A DNA stretch of 64,000 bases from Acinetobacter colistiniresistens (GCF_000413935.1 NZ_KE340379.1:192809-256808); one strand, 5' to 3'. Shown: positions 38,428 through 50,072, counted from the stretch's first letter. The notes: generated by a model from the sequence alone, not told the origin. Translations and numbers: made by a program.

Positions 38428-38972
38428 CTGATTTTTTGATACAAACCCGCTCTGACAATACCCGCTTTGGTTTCTTTGATTTTGTGCCATGTCGCAGGCA
38501 ACGTCAGTTGCGCTAAGTCCCGATCAGCTTCGACATAAATCAAGGCTTTATCGCTAATCAACGGATTGCTAAGTTCAGCAAGCTCTTGCCACAAATCAAG
38601 GTCATAAGGTGGATCAAGAAACACGACATCAAAGCTATTCTTTAACTTATTTAATGCCTGTTGTGCTGTTGTGACCAACAACTGGCAATTTTCCGCTTTT
38701 AGCAGTTGAATATTGTCTTTTAAAAAGCGTGCTTGGGCTGGATTGGGCTCAATCATAACGACTTTTGCTGCACCGCGAGAGAGCGCCTCAAAGCCGAGCG
38801 CACCAGAACCGCTACACAGGTCTAAAACCTGTGCATTTTGAATATCCCACATGAGCCAGTTGAATAATGTTTCACGGACACGGTCTGGTGTTGGACGTAG
38901 ACCTTCAATACTCGCAAAAGGGAGGCTACGACGTTTCCATTCACCACCAATAATACGCAATTGATTTTTCAT
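38424..38972 (-). CDS. rsmD: 16S rRNA (guanine(966)-N2)-methyltransferase
   Basis: RsmD methylates G966 in 16S rRNA using SAM. The 182-residue protein has the N-terminal LRIIGGEWKRRSL and RPTPDRVRETLFNWL motifs, the SAM-binding DLCSGSGALGFEALSRGA, and the catalytic DPPYD. The ATG overlaps the last base of the mrdA stop codon (TAATG), so the two are translationally coupled. Confidence 0.95.
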   Translation of the reverse strand: MKNQLRIIGGEWKRRSLPFASIEGLRPTPDRVRETLFNWLMWDIQNAQVLDLCSGSGALGFEALSRGAAKVVMIEPNPAQARFLKDNIQLLKAENCQLLVTTAQQALNKLKNSFDVVFLDPPYDLDLWQELAELSNPLISDKALIYVEADRDLAQLTLPATWHKIKETKAGIVRAGLYQKIS

Positions 38973-41008
38973 TATTCAGTGATTCCATCTGCGGGTTGAG
39001 GAGCATTATTCGCAGCAGGGGGAGAGGCCGCCGCAGATACAGACGTTACAGGTGTTGACGCAGCCTGTGTATTTTGTTCAGTTGTTGCAATACTGCTACT
39101 TGGTAGCTCGCCAGGTTTAATTCCCGCTGTCATTAAACCACCACTGACTTGATGGCCTGCAGGGCGAAGTGGGTTCTTTTTACGTGTTACTAACCAGTAG
39201 TCAAATATTGGACGTGCCAGTTGAGCGGCTGAACCACCATGCTTACCATTTTCCCATACCACGGCAATCGCGATTTCCGGGTTATCAGCGGGAGCAAAGC
39301 CAACAAATAAACCATGGTCCCATTGTCGAGAAGACAGCGCAGCTTCGTTATAGCGTTTACCTTGGGCAATACTTTTAACCTGTGCGGTTCCTGTTTTACC
39401 TGCAATTGAATATTGTAATCCGCCTTTGATACCACGACCTGTACCCGATTGAATGACATCGACCATGGCTTCATGCATATTGATCCAGTCTTGTTCTGTA
39501 CCATTGAAGTTAATTTTGCCATCGGGGGCATTGTGGACGTTAAATTTTTTGGCGCCTTTGGTTTCTCTGAGTACATGTGGTGTGACATGTGAACCTTTAT
39601 TGGCGGTGATGGCGGTTGCCATTGCCAGTTGTAGAGGCGTGGAGGTAAATGCGCCTTGCCCGATACTGACGGAGATGGTTTCACCTTTTAGCCATTTGGA
39701 TTTGCGTGTTCGCATTTTCCACTCTGGGCTTGGGTAGAGACCTGTGCTTTCACTTGGCAAGTCGACGCCTGTTTTTTCACCGAAACCAAATTGACGCATC
39801 CAGTCATTCATTTTTTCAATACCCATCCGATAAGACAGGACATAGAAATAGGTATCACAAGAAACGATCTGAGCTTTATGCATGTTCACTGAACCATGAC
39901 CTGTCTTCTTGTGGTCACGGAAACGATGACTGTCACCTGGCAGTGAGAAATAACCTGGATCGGAAATTGCAGTACTCCAATCGACGAGACCATAATGAAT
40001 TCCCCCTAAACCAAACATCGGTTTAATCGTTGAACCTGGTGGATAAGCACCTTGAACCGCACGGTTATAGAGGGGCTGGTCGAGGTTGTCACGGAGGCCA
40101 CTATAGTCTTTGGAGCTAATTCCCGTCACGAAGAGATTTGGATTGAAACTTGGACTAGAAACGAGGGCTAGGATTTCACCTGTGCGTGGGTCCATTGCTA
40201 CAATTGCGCCACGACGATCTGCCAATTGTTTTGCCGCAATGGTTTGCAGACCATAATCAAGTGATAAATACAGATCATTACCACGCGCTGGATTTTGGCG
40301 GCCTAAATTACGCAATACATTGCCGTGTGCATCGGCTTCGACGGATTCATAGCCCGGCGTCCCATGCAACAAGTCTTCATAACTTTTTTCGACCCCGATT
40401 TTACCAATCAGGTTGGTGCCTGCGTATAAGTCCTTATCAATCGATTTTAGTTCTTTATCATTGATACGACCTACATAACCAATCACATGTGCAAACAGTT
40501 CACCATGTGGATAGTAACGCGTCATTTGGGTTTCGATCTTGACTCCAGGAAAGGCGTATTTGACTTCACTGAATTTGGCAATATCCGCTTCTGTCAAATT
40601 TAACTTAATTGCAAGACGTTCTGTTTTACGTGCGGTTTTGACACGGCTTTTAAAACGATCAACATCATCCTGAGTCAAACTTAAAACTGGAATTAAACGG
40701 TTAATGGTTTCATCAATATCTACTACATCGGCACGGCTAAGTGTTGCTGTGAATACTGGGTAGTTATCGGCAAGTAACACGCCATTACGATCGTAGATAT
40801 AACCACGTGCGGGTGCCAAAGGCTGTAAACGAATCCGGTTTTTATCTGAGGCCGTTGTAAAGTCATCGTAATGAACAATCTGTAAATATGCATAACGACA
40901 GATGAGCAAAAGTAGAAAAATCGCCACCAGAAAGATTGCAAAAAAGATACGACCCTTATAAATGCGCTTTTCTTGTTGCATATTTTTTAAAGGAAAGTGC
41001 TGTTTCAT
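38972..41008 (-). CDS. mrdA: Penicillin-binding protein 2
   Basis: PBP2 is the elongation-complex transpeptidase that cross-links peptidoglycan and sets rod shape; it is a beta-lactam target. The 678-residue protein has one N-terminal membrane helix (about 20-43), a dimerisation domain, and the transpeptidase domain with SxxK in PGSTIKP (Ser326, Lys329), SCD in VSCDTYFY, and KTGT starting at Lys538. A low-complexity Ser/Ala/Pro/Thr tail of about 60 residues follows the domain. rsmD is next in the unit; no rodA is adjacent in this window. Confidence 0.95.
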   Translation of the reverse strand: MKQHFPLKNMQQEKRIYKGRIFFAIFLVAIFLLLLICRYAYLQIVHYDDFTTASDKNRIRLQPLAPARGYIYDRNGVLLADNYPVFTATLSRADVVDIDETINRLIPVLSLTQDDVDRFKSRVKTARKTERLAIKLNLTEADIAKFSEVKYAFPGVKIETQMTRYYPHGELFAHVIGYVGRINDKELKSIDKDLYAGTNLIGKIGVEKSYEDLLHGTPGYESVEADAHGNVLRNLGRQNPARGNDLYLSLDYGLQTIAAKQLADRRGAIVAMDPRTGEILALVSSPSFNPNLFVTGISSKDYSGLRDNLDQPLYNRAVQGAYPPGSTIKPMFGLGGIHYGLVDWSTAISDPGYFSLPGDSHRFRDHKKTGHGSVNMHKAQIVSCDTYFYVLSYRMGIEKMNDWMRQFGFGEKTGVDLPSESTGLYPSPEWKMRTRKSKWLKGETISVSIGQGAFTSTPLQLAMATAITANKGSHVTPHVLRETKGAKKFNVHNAPDGKINFNGTEQDWINMHEAMVDVIQSGTGRGIKGGLQYSIAGKTGTAQVKSIAQGKRYNEAALSSRQWDHGLFVGFAPADNPEIAIAVVWENGKHGGSAAQLARPIFDYWLVTRKKNPLRPAGHQVSGGLMTAGIKPGELPSSSIATTEQNTQAASTPVTSVSAAASPPAANNAPQPADGITE

Positions 41009-41247
41009 AGGGTGTCGACTTAATTACAAGATGGAGAGAGGATCAAGGCTACGCATTTTAACGTAAGTTGCATGATCATACTGTAGAATTTTCAACAAAT
41101 CATGCAAATGATGCTGCGACAGTTTTTGACTTTGCAGACATGAAAATTGTATGGTCTTGTATATTAGAAGCAAAATAATTCTGTTAAAGTCACAAACTAT
41201 TCGAAATAGGATTTTCCAATACACTCTTAGGGAAAATGGAGAAAATA

Positions 41248-41766
41248 ATGAGAAAAATTTGCCTTTTATTATCGGTTTTAACACTTACAGGCTTAGCCCA
41301 TGCTGACGAAAATCCGTTTAAGCCTGAGCCTAAATTAAAAGATGCAAACGTTTCAACATGGAATGTGGGTGCTGGTTTTACCAAAAAGTTATTACATGCC
41401 AACCTTGAATGGGTAAATCCCTATGGTATTGCTTATGCCAAAGCAGGCGCATTTTTAAATGATGACAATGAGCCTGGTGGGCAAGTTGGCTTCCGTTATC
41501 CATACTATTTAACGGGAACAGATAAAAATGGTTATTATCTGGGAGTCTATGCGGGACATCTCGACAGTAAGAACTACGGCGGCAAGCAAAAGGGCAATTT
41601 AGGTGTAGGTGCTGATATTGCTTATGTTTGGTTGAATAGTGAACGTATTAGTACATTCAGTGTGGGCGCAGGGGTACGAGAAAAAATAGAAGATGGCAAT
41701 GGCAATACTGTGAAAAAATCAGAGCCTGTCCTCCAGTTTTCTTATACCTTAAGTTTTGGTTTATAA
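41248..41766 (+). CDS. Predicted outer-membrane or periplasmic beta-rich protein
   Basis: A 172-residue exported protein. The start is the ATG at 41248 after GGAG; the signal peptide MRKICLLLSVLTLTGLAHA is cut before DENPF. The mature part has alternating Gly and aromatic strands (WNVGAGFTKKLLHANLEWV, GQVGFRYPYYL, GYYLGVYAGHL, FSVGAGV, FSYTLSFGL) like a small eight-stranded barrel, ending with a strand and Leu. Family not recognised; role unknown. It lies just upstream of the DUF445 gene, which starts 61 bp later. Confidence 0.65.
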   Translation: MRKICLLLSVLTLTGLAHADENPFKPEPKLKDANVSTWNVGAGFTKKLLHANLEWVNPYGIAYAKAGAFLNDDNEPGGQVGFRYPYYLTGTDKNGYYLGVYAGHLDSKNYGGKQKGNLGVGADIAYVWLNSERISTFSVGAGVREKIEDGNGNTVKKSEPVLQFSYTLSFGL

Positions 41767-41827
41767 GAGGAAATTAACGTTCATCCTTTTATAGGCCATC
41801 ATGTATCAATAATTCAGAGAGTCATGC

Positions 41828-43141
41828 ATGTTTGATTACGTCAATGAATTGTGGCAGATTTTCCTAAATCGACCTGACCATCTGGCAGTCTTGAGTATCA
41901 TCCCTGTGACCGCCTTTGTAACATGGGCGCACGTGTGGATGGCATTGAAAATGGTATTTTACCCAATCAACTTTTGGGGATTCCATTTAGGACCATTACC
42001 TGTCGGTTGGCAAGGGATTGTGCCACGTAAAGCTGGACGTATTTCAGGCATCATTACTGACAACACTTTATCTAAACTGGGTTCCTTGCGTGAATTTTTA
42101 GAAGCCATGGACCCAGAAGATATGGCGATGATCATTGGTGAGCAAGTGGGTTTTGAGCTTGAGCATCTGATTGATGAGGTGATGATTGATCGCAATGCAG
42201 TGCTCTGGGAAAACCTGCCTTATTCAATTAAACGCCGTATCTATGCACAAGCCCATAAACAATTACCAAATACCTTAAGGGAACTTGTGACTGAGCTGAC
42301 CATGAACGTTGAGTCACTGGTGGATATGCGTGAAATGGTGGTCAGTCAAATGGAAGGTGACCGCCGTTTAATGGTGCGAATGTTCCTGAAAGTGGGTCAG
42401 AAAGAGATCAATTTTATTTGGCATATCAGTGCCTTAATCGGGATGTTCTTTGGTATTTTCCAAATGATCGTGTGGTTTGTGGTGCCTTGGCACTGGACCG
42501 TACCATTTTGGGCCGCGATCTGGGGCTTTTTAACCAACTGGATTGCCATCTGGATGGTATTTAATCCAATTGAGCCGCACTATATTCGTTACCCACAGAT
42601 TTTCCGTTTGACTAAAGATCGTAAATTTCCTTGGATTGTGCCTGTCTTGAAGATTGGTACTTATAATGTTCAAGGTGCATTTATGAAGCGTCAGGAAGAG
42701 GTTTCAGATGTGTTTGCCAGTGTCGTGACTGAAGATTTAGTTACTTTAAAATCGATCATGACCGAAATGATGTATGGCAGTAAAAAAGACAAAACTCGCC
42801 GTATTGTCAAGCGCCATATCAATGAAATCATGGAAACTCCATTGGTCAGAACCTCATTGCAGCTTTCATTAGGGCCAAGAGAGTATGCTAGACTCAAGAC
42901 CGACTTGATTGATCGCTCAATTGAAATTACCATGGGACCAGTATGTGACCCAGCTCTGAATGCAAGTCGTGCGCAGAAGATCTTTCAAATGTTTAGAGAC
43001 CGCATCCGTGAACTAACACCGAAAGAGTTCCAGAACCTATTGCGTCCTGCGTTCCAAGAAGATGAGTGGATCTTGATTGTACTGGGTGGAGTGACTGGTT
43101 TCTTTGCTGGTTTAATTCACTTATTTGTTGCTTTCTTATAA
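41828..43141 (+). CDS. DUF445 membrane protein
   Basis: A 437-residue DUF445 family protein with an N-terminal membrane helix (about 20-45), two helices near residues 200-245 and one at the C-terminus (GVTGFFAGLIHLFVAFL). The soluble parts have FYPINFWGFHLGPLPVGWQG and the repeated IPRKAGRI-like motif typical of the family. Function is not established; members affect cell envelope or swarming in other species. It is followed 83 bp later by adk. Confidence 0.85.
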   Translation: MFDYVNELWQIFLNRPDHLAVLSIIPVTAFVTWAHVWMALKMVFYPINFWGFHLGPLPVGWQGIVPRKAGRISGIITDNTLSKLGSLREFLEAMDPEDMAMIIGEQVGFELEHLIDEVMIDRNAVLWENLPYSIKRRIYAQAHKQLPNTLRELVTELTMNVESLVDMREMVVSQMEGDRRLMVRMFLKVGQKEINFIWHISALIGMFFGIFQMIVWFVVPWHWTVPFWAAIWGFLTNWIAIWMVFNPIEPHYIRYPQIFRLTKDRKFPWIVPVLKIGTYNVQGAFMKRQEEVSDVFASVVTEDLVTLKSIMTEMMYGSKKDKTRRIVKRHINEIMETPLVRTSLQLSLGPREYARLKTDLIDRSIEITMGPVCDPALNASRAQKIFQMFRDRIRELTPKEFQNLLRPAFQEDEWILIVLGGVTGFFAGLIHLFVAFL

Positions 43142-43212
43142 TTAATTTGATGTTGGTTGAGTGATAAGTCTGTATGATATTGCTCAATTTAAGATTTACT
43201 GTTTTTAAATGA

Positions 43213-43878
<666 letters not shown>

Positions 43879-43895
43879 TCTAAGTTGCTGATTAT

Positions 43896-43925
43896 AAAAG
43901 AGCTCTGAAGATAGGGCTCTTTTTA
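43896..43925 (+). terminator. Terminator after adk
   Basis: AAAAGAGC pairs with GCTCTTTT across a 12-base loop and is followed by T. Confidence 0.75.
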
Positions 43926-43939
43926 TTTGGAGAAGGCTT

Positions 43940-44125
43940 ATGCTACTAAAAGTTGTTTTGATTTTAGTTGTAATTTTCAGCATCGTTTTACTGTTGTTTT
44001 TATTGTATCAAAGCCAAAAAATGCTGCGCCATGTACAACAGCAGCAAGCTTTAGAAAATAAGAAAAATGGCAAAGCACGCCAACTGCATCCAAAACTGCA
44101 ACAGCATAAAAAACCTCAGGATTAA
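43940..44125 (+). CDS. Small single-span membrane protein
   Basis: A 61-residue protein with one N-terminal hydrophobic helix (residues 1-25, VVLILVVIFSIVLLLFLLY) and a basic, Gln-rich cytoplasmic tail. A strong ribosome site, GGAGAAGG, is placed correctly before the ATG, which supports real translation. No family recognised. Its 3' end overlaps the nth gene convergently, and both are closed by one terminator embedded in the coding ends. Confidence 0.6.
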   Translation: MLLKVVLILVVIFSIVLLLFLLYQSQKMLRHVQQQQALENKKNGKARQLHPKLQQHKKPQD

Positions 44126-44137
44126 CTGAGGTTTTTT
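44108..44137. terminator. Bidirectional terminator within overlapping gene ends
   Basis: A 12-bp perfect stem AAAAAACCTCAG/CTGAGGTTTTTT spans the stop codons of both the small membrane protein gene and nth. Confidence 0.85.
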
Positions 44138-44808
44138 ATTGCAATGGTTTTATTGGCACCAAATTCAAATCGATCAGGCCAGTTGCAAACATCGGAAACG
44201 ATACATTCACCACATTTGGGTTTACGTGCAATACAACAATAACGTCCATGCAAGATCAGCCAGTGATGTGCATCGATGATAAATTCTTTCGCAATCACTT
44301 TAATCAAGCGATCTTCGACTTCTAAAACATTTTTTCCAACCGCGAGTCCGGTACGATTGCCTACACGGAAAATATGGGTATCAACTGCCATGGTCGGTTG
44401 ACCAAAGGCGGTATTGAGCACTACGTTTGCTGTTTTACGCCCAACACCGGGCAGGGCTTCCAGCTCTTTGCGTGTTTCTGGGATTTGCCCTTGATATTGA
44501 TCGACCAGGATCTGACAGGTTTTAATCACATTTTCGGCTTTGGAGTTATATAAGCCAATGGTCTTGATATATTGTTTTAGCCCATCGACCCCAAGATTCA
44601 ATATAGCCTGAGCGGTATTGGCAACAGGATAGAGTTTATCCGTTGCTTTATTGACACTAACATCGGTTGCTTGGGCAGACAGCAACACAGCGATCAGTAA
44701 CTCAAAAGGAGAGGAATAGTTCAGCTCAGTCTGTGGATGAGGTCGTTGTTCACGCAAACGTTCAAAAAAAGTCTGAATCTGCTTTTTGGTCATATTTTTT
44801 ACGGGCAT
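44122..44808 (-). CDS. nth: Endonuclease III
   Basis: Nth is a DNA glycosylase/AP lyase that removes oxidised pyrimidines. The 228-residue protein has the helix-hairpin-helix LPGVGRKTA with catalytic Lys125, the catalytic Asp143 in AVDTHI, and the 4Fe-4S ligands Cys192, Cys199, Cys202 and Cys208. The rsxB-like gene ends at 44809, immediately before this start, so they are cotranscribed, as in many gammaproteobacteria where nth follows the rsx/rnf genes. Confidence 0.95.
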   Translation of the reverse strand: MPVKNMTKKQIQTFFERLREQRPHPQTELNYSSPFELLIAVLLSAQATDVSVNKATDKLYPVANTAQAILNLGVDGLKQYIKTIGLYNSKAENVIKTCQILVDQYQGQIPETRKELEALPGVGRKTANVVLNTAFGQPTMAVDTHIFRVGNRTGLAVGKNVLEVEDRLIKVIAKEFIIDAHHWLILHGRYCCIARKPKCGECIVSDVCNWPDRFEFGANKTIAIKNLS

Positions 44809-45606
44809 TTAGATGTCCTGCAATTCATTTAAACGTTGTTGTAAAGCAAGCAATTGTGCTTGCTTTGACTCATCGGCACGAACACTGAGCTGCTTTTCCA
44901 GTTTTTTAACTTGGGTGCGTAGTTTAGCCAGTTCAATGGTTGTTTTTGCATCCAACGTCGTGCTTTCTTTGGGTTTCTCCGTCAGGGTAATCACAGGAAC
45001 ATTGTTCAATGCTTGAGAGAACTGAGCAAAGAATTCAACATCAATTTCTGCACGAACAATTGGCCCTTTACGGCTGAGACGGCGTGCTTCTTCGCGTTGG
45101 ATATGGGCGTAATAACGCTGTCTTAAATCATCCTGTTCAGCTGTACGTTGGTCTGTGGTTGGTAATGGCTTGGTATCTGCAACCAGATCAATACAATCCA
45201 CAGGACAAGGTGGAATACATAATTCACAACCAGTACACAGGTCAGTCAAAATGCTGTGCATTAATTTGCCGCTACCAATAATCGCATCGACAGGACAGGC
45301 ACTAATACATTTGGTACAGCCAATGCATTCATCTTCACGAATGACTGCCTTGATCCGTTGTGGTCGACCATCAGCTTGAATATCCCAAACACTCGGTTCA
45401 GCTGTTAGGGGAGCACGTTTTAATAACGCTGCGAGTGCATCTGCAACGGGCTGTCCACCAGGCACACATTTATTTGCTTCTTCACCTTCAGCAATTGATT
45501 TTGCATAAGGTAAACAGCCGTCACGATGTCCACATAAACCACATTGTGTCTGTGGTAAAAGCTGGTCAATTTGGACAATAAGTGCGTGTTGTGCAGAAGG
45601 TGACAT
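44809..45606 (-). CDS. rsxB: RnfB/RsxB-like ferredoxin protein
   Basis: A 265-residue iron-sulfur protein. The N-terminal Cys cluster (Cys22, Cys25, Cys31, Cys47; [10 protein letters not shown] then KCVPGG) is the RnfB-specific 4Fe-4S site. Two ferredoxin clusters follow: [12 protein letters not shown] and [12 protein letters not shown]. The C-terminal third is charged and coiled-coil-like. Unlike E. coli RsxB it has no N-terminal membrane helix, and no rsxA/C/D/G/E genes accompany it; only nth follows. It may therefore work as a stand-alone electron carrier. The start is the ATG at 45606. Confidence 0.88.
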   Translation of the reverse strand: MSPSAQHALIVQIDQLLPQTQCGLCGHRDGCLPYAKSIAEGEEANKCVPGGQPVADALAALLKRAPLTAEPSVWDIQADGRPQRIKAVIREDECIGCTKCISACPVDAIIGSGKLMHSILTDLCTGCELCIPPCPVDCIDLVADTKPLPTTDQRTAEQDDLRQRYYAHIQREEARRLSRKGPIVRAEIDVEFFAQFSQALNNVPVITLTEKPKESTTLDAKTTIELAKLRTQVKKLEKQLSVRADESKQAQLLALQQRLNELQDI

Positions 45607-45994
45607 GTATCAAGAATGAAGCAAAAAAATAGGGAGCTTAGTATAGCAAATAATGCTTTAGCACGGCGACGCAATCTCAAATATCAAAATGAAAAATAGA
45701 AAAAATGGAATGCTTAACAATGGTGCTAATAGTGAAAATTTTTGGTGCATTTTTATGTATAAATGGAGTTTCTTGAGAGGTGGGATGAAAATATTGGTAT
45801 TTTTTTAAACTAAATTTACTTATATTTATTATATAAATAACGAACATTTTCTGATTCAAGTTTATGATTTTAATTGATAAAAAAGTTAAATGTAAAAAAA
45901 ATATTGTGATGAAATAGTAATCTGTATTTAATAGGGACAGAATCCTGTTTTGGTGCATTTTTCGCACCAAGATAATTCATGCACTCGGGGGTGA
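45607..45994 (+). other. Intergenic region upstream of gdhA
   Basis: About 390 bp of AT-rich sequence with no convincing gene. The motif TTTTGGTGCATTTTT occurs twice, at about 45739 and 45949. The second copy is part of an inverted pair TGGTGC (45951) and GCACCA (45964) lying 26-44 bases before the gdhA ATG, and it could be an operator. Confidence 0.45.
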
Positions 45995-47341
<1,347 letters not shown>

Positions 47342-47351
47342 AAATCTCTCT

Positions 47352-47414
47352 CAATCCTTCTTTATTAAAGAGGGATTGCCATAAAAAATCCGATGACAAA
47401 GCATCGGATTTTTT
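47352..47414. terminator. Double hairpin terminator after gdhA
   Basis: A first 12-bp hairpin (47352-47378, CAATCCTTCTTT with one G-T pair) is followed by a 13-bp perfect stem AAAAAATCCGATG/CATCGGATTTTTT at 47383-47414. The second works in both directions. Confidence 0.85.
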
Positions 47415-47429
47415 ATATATACGATTAAA

Positions 47430-48529
47430 TTATGGTTTTTTCACAATTTCTTGTTCAACAACCATATCGAGTACGTCTGCAATACTTGATTGGTCAGCAG
47501 CAGGGTTTTTAATGTCAAAACGTTTAACACGTACAATCACACGTTGTTGTGGATTGTGCTCAAAACCTTCGATTTGACCGTAATACAATGACCAGTTTTT
47601 GTCTGCGTAAGTTTTTAAACCTTTGTCATCATATTTAATTTCACGAACTTGCATACAGGTTTGTGGTGCAACACCTGTGCATGATTTAGTTTCTGGTGAA
47701 ATTTCGAGGAAAACTGTTTTACCTTCAGACTGGTATTTTGCTTCAGGTGTCATTTTACCTACAAAAGTATATTTTTGACCTTTGGCATCAGCAATCACTA
47801 AGGTTGGTTGCTCTGGATTCGCTGCATTGACTTCAAACGCGATTTGACGTTTTTGTAGAAGCTCACCTGCAAATTGTTCTTGCTTCATCAATGCTGGCTC
47901 ACATGCCATTAATGTAGATGCGCCATCACCTGTAACGATCAAACCATTTTCAACTTTCCATGATGTGTTGAGACGGTTACAACCTGTGTTTACAGATAAA
48001 CGATCATTGTCCAAGAAGCTTAATACGATTGGGCGTTTAGTATCAGCAGGTTGATATGACCATGTGTAGTTGGTTAATACATTGCTATTTGCCACTTTTG
48101 CACCTGTAAATACATGTTTTTGACCTTTGCTATCTGTTACAGTCAAAATAGCTTGACCATTCACTGTGCTGATTTCAAATGGTACTTTTTTCTCACTAAA
48201 GATGTCAGCAGATAAACGTTCTTGCTGCATTAAATCATCAGCACAAGCCATCATGGTAGATACAAGTGGAGAGGTTACAATTTTATTGCCTTCAATTTTC
48301 CAAGTACCACCTTGGTTATTACAACCTGTTTGGATTGCAAGTTGTTGATCAGCATTAAATCCAAAGGTTTTGATGCTTTAGAACCTTGATAAGTCCAGTT
48401 ATATTCAACTAAGTTTTTTGCAGCAGTTGTATTAATTTGAGAAATTACATTATCAGTCACATTTTGCACAGTTTGGCACGCCATTAACGAAAGCGGAAGT
48501 AATGCAAGAACTAAATATTTGATTTTCAT
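47430..48529 (-). pseudogene. META/DUF4377 lipoprotein gene with frameshift
   Basis: One lipoprotein gene is split by a frameshift near 48360-48372. The start is the ATG at 48529 with lipobox LMAC (MKIKYLVLALLPLSLMAC). The first frame ends soon after YNWTYQGSKASKPL. The next frame continues FNADQQLAIQTGCNNQGGTW and VSTMMACADDLM, which is a typical META/HslJ domain. A second META domain follows (TNYTWSYQPAD to STLMACEPAL), then a C-terminal DUF4377 domain (FLEISPETKSC to RVIVRVKRFD). Total length is not a multiple of three. No slippery sequence is evident, so I read it as a mutation or a sequencing error. Confidence 0.8.
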
Positions 48530-48719
48530 ATTCAAAACAACGATAAGTAAATAACAGACATAAGCTTAAAGTATTCTTAAAAAGAGAACATGGTATCCGT
48601 TTAGGAGTTAAGTTCGTTAAATGTTTCTATTTGTAAAATTTTGGAAAATATAGAAGATTTATAGGCTTGCTGCTATTTGGTTCAAGCCTATTTTGTAATT
48701 TTGTGATGTAGTTGGTTAT

Positions 48720-49493
48720 TTAGTCAAAACGATAAATGTCCATTCCCAATGAACCCATCGAGAAGCTACTATGCACAATATTGAAACGATGACCCGTACC
48801 CATTGCAAAGAATAGTGGTGCAAGATGCTCAAGGCTTGGGTGATTACGCTCAATATAAGGCAATGATGGCCAATTCAGTACAGCATCAAAATCTTGGTGA
48901 CTAAGTTTACTGACGACAGTATTGCGAAACGTACTGGCCCATGTGGGTACATCGGCATCAGCATGCCATGATAACTCAGCTAGATTGTGCGTGATGCTGC
49001 CTGAACCAATCAACAGAATTTGTCGTGCTCGTAAAGGTGAAAGCACTTCTCCAATACGGTAGATATCATCAGCACTCATATAAAGAGGCAGTGAAATTTC
49101 AATCACGGGAATATCCGCATTTGGATACATGTGTAAAAGCGGCATCCAAACGCCGTGATCTCGTGGACGAGTACTATTTGCATGAGCTGGAATACCCGCT
49201 TCGGCAAATAAAGCTAATATTTCTTCTGCCAGTTTGGGTGCACCCGCTGCAGGATAGCGGATATTGTAGAGCTCAGGTGGGAAGCCGCGGAAGTCATGCC
49301 AGGTTTCTGGGCGTGTTGAGGTATTGACTTCTAAAGCTTGGCTTTCCCAATGTGCTGACATGACGATAATTGCTTGAGGCTTGGGTAAGTTGCTACTCAG
49401 GCGATACAGTGCAGGACCCACTTGTTCGGGATCAAGTGCTAGCATGGGCGAACCATGAGAAATAAATAATCCGGGTAAAGTCTGCAAGTCCAT
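48720..49493 (-). CDS. ygiD: LigB-like extradiol dioxygenase (4,5-DOPA dioxygenase family)
   Basis: A 257-residue class III extradiol dioxygenase-like protein of the YgiD/DODA family. Metal-ligand motifs are visible: FISHGSPML near the N-terminus, SAHWES near residue 46, and GSGSITHNL further on. E. coli YgiD binds zinc and opens L-DOPA at the 4,5-bond. The start is the ATG at 49493 (MDLQTLPG); upstream codons are not conserved. The gene appears monocistronic. Confidence 0.87.
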   Translation of the reverse strand: MDLQTLPGLFISHGSPMLALDPEQVGPALYRLSSNLPKPQAIIVMSAHWESQALEVNTSTRPETWHDFRGFPPELYNIRYPAAGAPKLAEEILALFAEAGIPAHANSTRPRDHGVWMPLLHMYPNADIPVIEISLPLYMSADDIYRIGEVLSPLRARQILLIGSGSITHNLAELSWHADADVPTWASTFRNTVVSKLSHQDFDAVLNWPSLPYIERNHPSLEHLAPLFFAMGTGHRFNIVHSSFSMGSLGMDIYRFD

Positions 49494-49592
49494 AAATAAA
49501 CACCTGAAAGGGAATATATGATTATCCTGACAAATTCTGTACAGCAATGATATCCCTTAAAATTCAACATATTGTTCTAAAATCAGAACAGT

Positions 49593-50072
49593 TTAAGCCC
49601 GATGATAAGGGTGGTTATGATTGATACTCATGGCACGATAAAGCTGTTCAATGAGAAGAATTCGAACCATTGGATGTGGCATGGTGAGTTTTGACAGTGA
49701 CCAATGCCAAGCTGCAGTTTTACGGACAGCTTCGGAATGACCATCAGGTCCACCAATCGCAAGCGCAATATCGTTGCCTTCGAGCATCCATTGCTTCATC
49801 GTGTCAGCTAGTTTTTCTGTACTCAGTTCGCGACCACCCACCTCTAAAGCGATCAAAGTCTCATTGGGCTTAAGTGCATTTAAAATGCTGTCACCCTCAA
49901 TTTGGCAATATTTTAAAATATCGGCTGCAGAGTCATTTTTCCCACGCTTTGCCATTGGGAGCTCAATGACTTGCGTTTGCACGAAGGGTTGAATACGTTT
50001 GAAATAGTCTTCAAACCCAGTTAACACCCAAGCCGGCATTTTTTGACCAATGGTGAGAATGCGAATTTTCAT
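49593..50072 (-). CDS. rlmH: 23S rRNA (pseudouridine(1915)-N3)-methyltransferase
   Basis: RlmH methylates pseudouridine 1915 in helix 69 of 23S rRNA. The 159-residue SPOUT-class protein starts MKIRILTIGQKMPAWV, has ETLIALEVGGRELSTE and the SAM-knot LAIGGPDGHS, and ends in EQLYRAMSINHNHPYH, all highly typical. It is preceded on its strand by an intergenic region with two hairpins. Confidence 0.95.
   Translation of the reverse strand: MKIRILTIGQKMPAWVLTGFEDYFKRIQPFVQTQVIELPMAKRGKNDSAADILKYCQIEGDSILNALKPNETLIALEVGGRELSTEKLADTMKQWMLEGNDIALAIGGPDGHSEAVRKTAAWHWSLSKLTMPHPMVRILLIEQLYRAMSINHNHPYHRA

Noticed and set aside
39190..40464. ORFs on both strands within mrdA
   Set aside because: These are alternative frames of PBP2, whose motifs are complete.
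41024..41284. 86-codon minus-strand ORF upstream of mrdA
   Set aside because: It is AT-rich with no ribosome site and no family, and it overlaps the start of the exported protein gene on the other strand.
45677..45970. 97-codon minus-strand ORF before gdhA
   Set aside because: Its Ile/Phe/Lys-biased composition is that of random AT-rich DNA, and it overlaps the probable gdhA promoter.
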